A stretch of 64,000 nt of DNA from Kitasatospora setae KM-6054. GTDB taxonomy: Bacteria; Actinomycetota; Actinomycetes; Streptomycetales; Streptomycetaceae. Within the stretch, counting starts at the first letter, position 1; every line of letters starts with the position of its first letter. The DNA lies in assembly GCF_000269985.1 (NCBI RefSeq), contig NC_016109.1, positions 992,001 to 1,056,000 of the forward strand, written 5' to 3'. This document shows positions 58,932 through 64,000 of this stretch, piece after piece. Made by a program: the position numbers and the translations under genes. The notes under the pieces were generated by a model. It saw nothing but the letters and a program-made list of their open reading frames with translations, ran no database searches and was not told the DNA's origin.

Positions 58932-60313
58932 TGTCCCCGACCGACGACGACGGCCTGCCGGGCCCGGACCCGGGCCCGGACAAGGGCACCGGCACCGGCA
59001 CCGGCACCGGCACCGGCACCGACGCGGCGGCGGTCGGCGAGCCGGCCCGGCGGGCCGTCGCGGCGGTCTGGCGGATCGAGTCCGCCCGGATCGTCGGGGC
59101 GCTGGCCCGCTACACCGGCGACTTCGCGCTCGCCGAGGACGTCGCGCAGGAGGCGCTGGCCGAGGCGCTGGTGTCCTGGTCGCGCGACGGCGCGCCCGCG
59201 AACCCGGTGGGCTGGCTGCTGGCGACCGCGCGGCGGCGGGCGATCGACGCCTTCCGCCGCCGGTCGGCGCTGGACGAGCGCTACGCGCTGCTGGCGGGGC
59301 AGCTCACCGAGGGCGGGGCGGTGACGGGCGCGGCCGCCCCGGCGGCGGACGGGCGGGACGAGCTGCCCTGGGACCCGGACCGGATCGACGACGACGTGCT
59401 GGCGCTGGTGTTCACCGCCTGCCACCCGGTGCTCGCCCCGGAGGCCCGGGTGGCGCTCACCCTGCGGGTGGTGGCGGGCCTGTCCAGCGAGGAGATCGCC
59501 CGCGCCTTCCTGGTGCCGGTGCCGACCGTGCAGGCCCGGATCACCCGGGCGAAGAAGACCATCGCGGCCGCCCGCGTCCCGTTCGCGCTGCCGCCCGCCG
59601 AGGAGCGCCGGGCCCGGCTGGGCGCGGTGCTGAGCGTGCTGTACGTGGTGTTCACCGAGGGCGCGACGGCGACGGCGGGCACCGACCTGCTCCGCACCGA
59701 CCTCGCCTACGAGGCCGTCCGGCTGGCCCGGACGCTGGCCGCGCTGCTGCCCGACGAGCCCGAACCGCACGGCCTGCTGGCCCTGTTCGAGCTGACGGCG
59801 GCCCGCTTCCCGGCCCGCACCGGGCCGGACGGCGAGGCGGTGCTGCTGGAGGACCAGGACCGCACCCGCTGGGACCACGGCGCGACCCGCCGCGGCCTGG
59901 CCGCCCTCGGCCGGGCCGGCGCGATCGGCCGCGGCCTCGGGCCGTACGGGCTGCAGGCGGCGATCGCGGCCTGCCACGCGGGGGCGCCGTCGGTCGCGGA
60001 GACCGACTGGGAGCGGATCGTGCTGCTGTACGAGGCGCTCGGCCGGGTCGCGCCGTCGCCCGTGGTCGAGTTGAACCGGGCCGTGGCGGTCGCGATGGCG
60101 AGCGGCCCGGCGGACGGGCTGGCCATCGTCGACGACCTGCTCGCCACCGACCGGCTGCCCGGCTCCCACCTGCTGCCGGGCGTCCGCGGCGAACTGCTCG
60201 CCCGCCTGGGCCGCACCGCCGAGGCCCGCGCCGAGCTCGAACTCGCCGCCCGCCGCTGCCGCAACGCCCGCGAACGCGCGGTGCTGCTCCGCAAGGCGGC
60301 CGCCCTGGACTGA
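58931..60313 (+). CDS. ECF42 RNA polymerase sigma factor with C-terminal TPR extension
   Basis: 460 aa, ATG 58931 coupled to the DGPF gene. Sigma2 (ALARYTGDFALAEDVAQEALAEAL) and sigma4 (VALTLRVVAGLSSEEIARAFLVPVPTVQARITRAKK) make up about residues 35-210. The remainder (DUF6596 region and TPR-like VELNRAVAVAMASGPADGLAIVDDL) is the long ECF42 C-terminal extension needed for activity. There is no anti-sigma gene, as expected for this group. A GT dipeptide repeat follows residue 18. Confidence 0.93.
   Translation: MSPTDDDGLPGPDPGPDKGTGTGTGTGTGTDAAAVGEPARRAVAAVWRIESARIVGALARYTGDFALAEDVAQEALAEALVSWSRDGAPANPVGWLLATARRRAIDAFRRRSALDERYALLAGQLTEGGAVTGAAAPAADGRDELPWDPDRIDDDVLALVFTACHPVLAPEARVALTLRVVAGLSSEEIARAFLVPVPTVQARITRAKKTIAAARVPFALPPAEERRARLGAVLSVLYVVFTEGATATAGTDLLRTDLAYEAVRLARTLAALLPDEPEPHGLLALFELTAARFPARTGPDGEAVLLEDQDRTRWDHGATRRGLAALGRAGAIGRGLGPYGLQAAIAACHAGAPSVAETDWERIVLLYEALGRVAPSPVVELNRAVAVAMASGPADGLAIVDDLLATDRLPGSHLLPGVRGELLARLGRTAEARAELELAARRCRNARERAVLLRKAAALD
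58985..59020 (+). repeat. 6 x 6-bp tandem repeat (GGCACC) in the sigma factor gene
   Basis: Six perfect GGCACC copies encode (Gly-Thr)6 near the sigma factor N-terminus, before the first conserved residue; in-frame length variation would be tolerated. Confidence 0.9.
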
Positions 60314-60456
60314 ACGACGGCCGGGCCCCGGAGCGGCACGACCCGCACCGGCGGCACGAACCGCACCGGCAACACGACCCGACGGGCAGCACCGGAAGCA
60401 CCCGACCGGCCTGGGGAGCGCGCGGCGCCGGCCCCCGCCGGGCGGGTGCCGGGCCC

Positions 60457-62169
60457 TCAGTGCCCGAGCGGGGCGGTCCAGTTGAGGACGGTGCCGCCGG
60501 TGGGCGGGGCGGTGACGGCGAGGGCGCCGCCGAGGGTGCGGGCGCGCTCCTCGATGTTGCGCAGGCCGCTGCGGCGGCCCTGGGCGGGGATGCCGATGCC
60601 GTCGTCCTGGACGGTGAGGGCGACCTGGCCGCCGGCCGCCTGGAGGGTGACCTCGACCCGGCCGGCCCTGGCGTGCCGGGCGGCGTTGCTGAGCGCCTCG
60701 CCGAGGACGGCGACCAGGTGGTCGGCGACGGCGGGCGGCACGTCGGTGTCGAGCAGGCCCTCCATGCTGAGCCGGGGCGCGAAGCCGAGGGCGGCCTGGG
60801 CCTCCTCGACCACGTGCACGGCGCGGGCCCGCAGGCCCTGTCCGGCGCCGGCCTCGCGGACCCGCAGGCCGAAGATCGTCGACCGGATGATCTTGATGGT
60901 CTCGTCCAGGTCGCCGACCGCCCGCAGCACCCGGTCGGACGCCCCGGGGTGGTCGATGAACCGGGACGCGCTCTGCAGCGTCATGCCGGTCGCGAACAGC
61001 CGCTGGATGGCCAGGTCGTGCAGGTCGCGGGCGATCCGGTCGCGGTCCTCCAGGACGGCCAACTGCTCGGCGTCGCGCCGTCGTTCGGCCAGTTCCAGGG
61101 CGAGCGCGGCCTGGTCGGCGAAGCCCAGCAGCGGGTCGGTCTCGCGCTCGGTGAACTCGGGCTCGCCGCTGCCGCGGACCAGCAGCAGCACCCCCTCGGT
61201 GTGGCCCTCGGCCCGTCCCAGCGGCACCGCGACGGCCGGGCCCATGCCCTCGAAGCGCGGCACGCAGCCGGGGTAGCGGGCGTCCCCCGCCAGGTCGGGC
61301 GAGGTCACCGGGAAGCCGGCCGCGCACGCCGCGCCGGAGATCGTGCCCTCCAGCGCGACGTCCAGCCCGACCCGGCCGTTGACGTCGCCGCCGAGCGCCA
61401 GCTCGATCCGCAGTCCGCTGCCGTCGGGCAGCGCGGTCAGCACCTCGGCGAGCTTCGCGCCGGAGATGTCGCAGGCCCGCTGGGCGATCAGCTCCACCAC
61501 CTGGGTACGCGAACTCCCGGACAGCAGACGGCGGTTGATCTCGGCGGTGGCGGTCAGCCAGCGCTGCCTGCGCTGCGCCTCCTCGTACAGCCGGGCGTTG
61601 TCGATGGCGACTCCGGCGGCCACCGCGAGGGTGGCGATCACCGACTCGTCGTCGTCGTCGAAGCCGGCCGCGCCGCGCTTGTCGGTCAGGTAGATGTTGC
61701 CGAACACCTCGTCGCGGACCCGGACCGGCAGGCCCAGGAAGGTCCGCATCTCGGGGTGGTGGGCGGGGCAGCCGGTGGACGCCGGGTGCCGCTTGAGGTC
61801 CTCCAGGCGCAGCGGCTGCGGGTGCCGGATGAGTTCGCCGAGCAGGCCCTTCCCGGTGGGGTAGGGGCCGATCAGGGCGATCTCCTCCTCGGTCAGGCCG
61901 ACCGTGATGAACTGCGAGAGGGTGTCGCCGTCCGGGCCGATGATGCCGAGCGCCGCGTACTTGGCGTCGGCGAGGACGGCCGCGGCCTCCACGATCCGGC
62001 GCAGCACCTGGGTCAGTTCCAGCTCCCGGCCGACCGACAGGACGGCCTCCAGCAGGCTGTGCACCCGGTCCCGGGTGCCCCGGGCCACGTCGATGCGGGC
62101 CTGCAGCTCGGCCAGCAGCTCGTCCAGCCTCAGCTGCGGGAGCCGCGACCGCGGTTCCTCCTGGCGCAC
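60457..62169 (-). CDS. GAF-GAF histidine kinase, DevS/DosS/OsdK-like
   Basis: 570 aa, GTG at 62169 with GGAGGAACGC. GAF-A (about residues 55-200) has AHHPEMRTFLGLPVRVRDEVFGNIYLTDK. The HHP-x-M histidine region matches the heme ligand region of mycobacterial DosS/DevS. GAF-B (about 215-370) follows, then HisKA_3 (phospho-His in IARDLHDLAIQRLF, about residue 380) and an HATPase_c (EALSNAARHARAGRVEVTL; DDGIGIP). It is a redox or oxygen sensor that likely phosphorylates the DevR-like regulator at 34955, although the two genes are about 25 kb apart. Confidence 0.88.
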   Translation of the reverse strand: MRQEEPRSRLPQLRLDELLAELQARIDVARGTRDRVHSLLEAVLSVGRELELTQVLRRIVEAAAVLADAKYAALGIIGPDGDTLSQFITVGLTEEEIALIGPYPTGKGLLGELIRHPQPLRLEDLKRHPASTGCPAHHPEMRTFLGLPVRVRDEVFGNIYLTDKRGAAGFDDDDESVIATLAVAAGVAIDNARLYEEAQRRQRWLTATAEINRRLLSGSSRTQVVELIAQRACDISGAKLAEVLTALPDGSGLRIELALGGDVNGRVGLDVALEGTISGAACAAGFPVTSPDLAGDARYPGCVPRFEGMGPAVAVPLGRAEGHTEGVLLLVRGSGEPEFTERETDPLLGFADQAALALELAERRRDAEQLAVLEDRDRIARDLHDLAIQRLFATGMTLQSASRFIDHPGASDRVLRAVGDLDETIKIIRSTIFGLRVREAGAGQGLRARAVHVVEEAQAALGFAPRLSMEGLLDTDVPPAVADHLVAVLGEALSNAARHARAGRVEVTLQAAGGQVALTVQDDGIGIPAQGRRSGLRNIEERARTLGGALAVTAPPTGGTVLNWTAPLGH

Positions 62170-62325
62170 CGCGTTCCTCCTCGTCCCGGTCCCTGTCGCC
62201 GATTCTCGCAGACGCCCGGGGCCGGGTGGACCAACGGGGTGCGAATGCGATAGGCCGGAACCGGCAGGTCATGGCGCACGGGCGCGCGGCCGGAGCGGCG
62301 CCGCCCCGGCCCGGGGCGGCCGGGT

Positions 62326-63162
62326 TCAGCGGCGGGCGGTGCGCAGCACGAGCGCGGCGAGCGCCTCGGGGGCGCCCGGCTGGTGGCGGACGCCGGGGAA
62401 GGCGTTGACGTCGACGGCGACCGGGCCGTCCGGGCCGGGCAGCAGGTCGACGCCGTACACCTGGAGGCCGAAGGCGGGCCCGGCGGCGAGGGCGAGGGCG
62501 CGTTCCCGCTCGTCGGGGGTCCAGGGGCGGCGTTCGGGGGCGCCGTCGGCGAGTTCGGAGCGGCGCTGCTCGGCGAAGACCCGGTCGCCGACCACCCAGA
62601 CCTTGCGGTCCCAGCCGTCGCCGCCCACCGGGCGCTGGGTGAGCACCGGTTCGCCGGGCCACCGCGCGGCGAGCGCGCGCCACCGCTCGGCGGTGTCGGC
62701 GCGGGCCACCAGGTCGTCCTTGCGGCTGTGCCGGCTCTTCACCACCACCGGCCGTCCGTCCCAGCGGAGTTCGCCGAGGACGCCGAGGGCGAGGGTGGGC
62801 GCGAAGGGCAGGCCGGCGGCCCGGGCGGTGCGCTCCATCAGGTCGCGGTCCTGGCAGTCCCGGGTCGCCTCGGGCGAGTTGAGGACGGCCGCGCCCGACT
62901 CCCGGTACGCGGCGGCGCGTTGGAGCGCCTCGGGGCTCCGGGCCTTGAGCAGGACGACGTCCGCCGGTTCGCCGTCCGGGACGAACAGGTGCCCGTCCGC
63001 CTCCAGGAGGGCGCGGGCGCCGGCCAGCAGCGGGTGGCCGGGCTCGCGGGCGACCAGCGCGACCCGCACCGCGCCCGGGCGTGCGGTCGCCGGGCGGTGC
63101 CGGCCGGCGGTCGCCGGGCGGTCCGGGCGCACGGTCACCGGGCGGTCCGGGCGCACGGTCAC
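62326..63162 (-). CDS. ATP-grasp protein (RimK-like ligase family), second of a pair
   Basis: 278 aa, GTG at 63162 overlapping the upstream gene stop (GTGA). A low-complexity RPDRPVTVRPDRPATAG start precedes the ATP-grasp core: VVVKSRHSRKDDLV (A-loop Lys), EPVLTQRPVGGDGWDRKVWVV and GVDLLPGPDGPVAVDVNAFPGV (metal-binding D-x-N). RimK-like enzymes ligate amino acids to carboxylates. Substrate unknown. If the start is later, after the PDRP repeats, the protein is about 20 aa shorter. Confidence 0.8.
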   Translation of the reverse strand: MTVRPDRPVTVRPDRPATAGRHRPATARPGAVRVALVAREPGHPLLAGARALLEADGHLFVPDGEPADVVLLKARSPEALQRAAAYRESGAAVLNSPEATRDCQDRDLMERTARAAGLPFAPTLALGVLGELRWDGRPVVVKSRHSRKDDLVARADTAERWRALAARWPGEPVLTQRPVGGDGWDRKVWVVGDRVFAEQRRSELADGAPERRPWTPDERERALALAAGPAFGLQVYGVDLLPGPDGPVAVDVNAFPGVRHQPGAPEALAALVLRTARR

Positions 63163-64000
63163 CGGGCGGCCCGGGCGTCGCTGAGCAGCTGGCCGGCGGC
63201 GGGCGTCGGCCAGGACGAGCCGGTGCGGGCGAGCCGGACCACCGCGTCGGCCACCCGCTCGACGGCGCGCGGGACTTGGCGGAAGCTCGGGAAGTCGTTG
63301 ATGTCGACGACCACCGGGCCGTCCGGGCCGATCAGCACGTCCAGCCCGTACAGGTCGAGGCCGAACACCTCGCCGACCTGCGCGGCCAGCGCGGCGACCT
63401 CGCGCGGGATCGGCACCGGGCGCTCCACGGCGGGGTGGTGCGGGTGCAGCGGCGAGGTGCGCCGGGTGGCGAAGAACTCGCCGCCCGCGCAGTACACCTT
63501 CAGGTCGCAGCCGTCGTTCGGGACGTAGGGCTGGGCGATCAGCAGGCCGCCGTCCGCGGGGGCGGTCAACTCGGCGAGCTGATCGGGGTGTTCGATCAGG
63601 TGGACGGCGCGGCCGGAGGAGCCGTCGGCGGGCTTGACCACCAGCGGGTAGCGGCGCGCGGCGACCGCCGCGAACGCGGCCGGGTCGGCGGCGGCCCAGG
63701 TCCGCGGCATCGGCAGGCCGTGCAGCGCGGCGACCACGGCGGCCTGCGCCTTGTCCCGCACCGGGCGGATCGCCCGGGCGTCGTTGACGGTGGTCAGGCC
63801 GGCCGCGGCGGCGGACTCCAGCAGGCCGAGGCCCGGTCCGCCGGAGACGGTCTTCAGCACCCAGGCGTCGTGCTTGCCCGCGCGCACCAGCTTGGCGAGG
63901 TCGAGCAGGTCGGCGCCCGGCCGCAGTACGTCGACCCGGTGACCGGTGGCCCGCAGGTGGTCGACCACCGCCAACGGCATGCCGTCGTTGCGGTAGTGCT
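63159..64000 (-). CDS. ATP-grasp protein (RimK-like), 5' end outside window
   Basis: At least 280 aa; the frame is open to the window edge (HYRNDGMPLAVVDHLRATG), so the start is upstream. Core motifs are YPLVVKPADGSSGRAVHLI (A-loop), LLIAQPYVPNDGCDLKVYCAGGEFFATRR and GLDVLIGPDGPVVVDINDFPSF (D-x-N metal site). It is homologous to the next gene, so the two arose by duplication. ATP-grasp pairs occur in peptide-modifying or small-molecule ligase pathways; no precursor peptide is seen on this side. Confidence 0.8.
   Translation of the reverse strand, partial: HYRNDGMPLAVVDHLRATGHRVDVLRPGADLLDLAKLVRAGKHDAWVLKTVSGGPGLGLLESAAAAGLTTVNDARAIRPVRDKAQAAVVAALHGLPMPRTWAAADPAAFAAVAARRYPLVVKPADGSSGRAVHLIEHPDQLAELTAPADGGLLIAQPYVPNDGCDLKVYCAGGEFFATRRTSPLHPHHPAVERPVPIPREVAALAAQVGEVFGLDLYGLDVLIGPDGPVVVDINDFPSFRQVPRAVERVADAVVRLARTGSSWPTPAAGQLLSDARAAR

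Overview
The window is very GC-rich DNA with the codon use, gene density and family content of a Streptomycetaceae chromosome (Streptomyces or Kitasatospora). Markers are a SARP regulator, an NsdA-type TPR regulator, an ECF42 sigma factor with its DGPF partner, Rv1733c-like and DUF5685/DUF6188 proteins, frequent GTG starts and 1-4 nt translational overlaps. I see no phage genes, CRISPR array or rRNA.

The centrepiece, about 5.0-25.4 kb, is a biosynthetic cluster. It contains one counterpart for each assigned step of valanimycin (azoxy) biosynthesis as I recall it from the vlm cluster. These are a DUF2156 aminoacyl-tRNA-dependent transferase (VlmA-like), an acyl-CoA-dehydrogenase-fold N-hydroxylase (VlmH), a small membrane protein (VlmO), a flavin reductase (VlmR), a diiron oxygenase (VlmB), a PLP decarboxylase (VlmD), a second seryl-tRNA synthetase (VlmL), a SARP (VlmI), an MmgE/PrpD dehydratase (VlmK) and a diacylglycerol-kinase-like kinase (VlmJ). 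The inferred route is: amino acid to amine, amine to hydroxylamine, O-seryl ester via Ser-tRNA, N-N bond, azoxy group, then phosphorylation and dehydration of the serine side chain. Genes I do not recognise from vlm are also present: a luciferase-like oxidoreductase, a CMD-family protein, an alanine-type aminotransferase, a threonine-dehydratase-like enzyme, an APC permease and a degenerate IspH homologue. The product may therefore not be valanimycin itself.

The most unusual feature is a pair of identical tRNA-like genes at 22270-22354 and 22390-22474, just upstream of the kinase/dehydratase genes on the minus strand. They have a serine-type acceptor stem, G73 and a long variable arm. The anticodon arm is an 18-nt perfect inverted repeat that folds shut on a UUCG loop. 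SerRS does not read the anticodon, so these could be dedicated non-translational tRNAs charged by the cluster's own SerRS to feed the transferase.

Left flank (0-5 kb): a Trypco2 fragment, an AAA ATPase, a four-EF-hand protein, a BisC/TorA-type molybdoenzyme and a small zinc-ribbon protein that probably starts at CTG.

Right flank: 25.5-35 kb holds YegP, a tandem NUDIX protein, DUF6188, DUF5685, GNAT, a 2-hydroxyacid dehydrogenase, a lipoprotein, a KimA-like permease, an Rv1733c-like protein and a DevR/OsdR-type response regulator. From 35.7 to 56.4 kb lies an expanded Yeh-type (DUF4132 / MoxR AAA / DUF5682 / VWA / SWIM) system. It has two DUF4132 paralogues, a MITE beside the second one and a DUF5682-VWA fusion. 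The end of the window has paralogous small envelope proteins, the DGPF-ECF42 pair with a candidate ECF42 promoter, a DevS-like heme/GAF histidine kinase and two overlapping ATP-grasp ligase genes.
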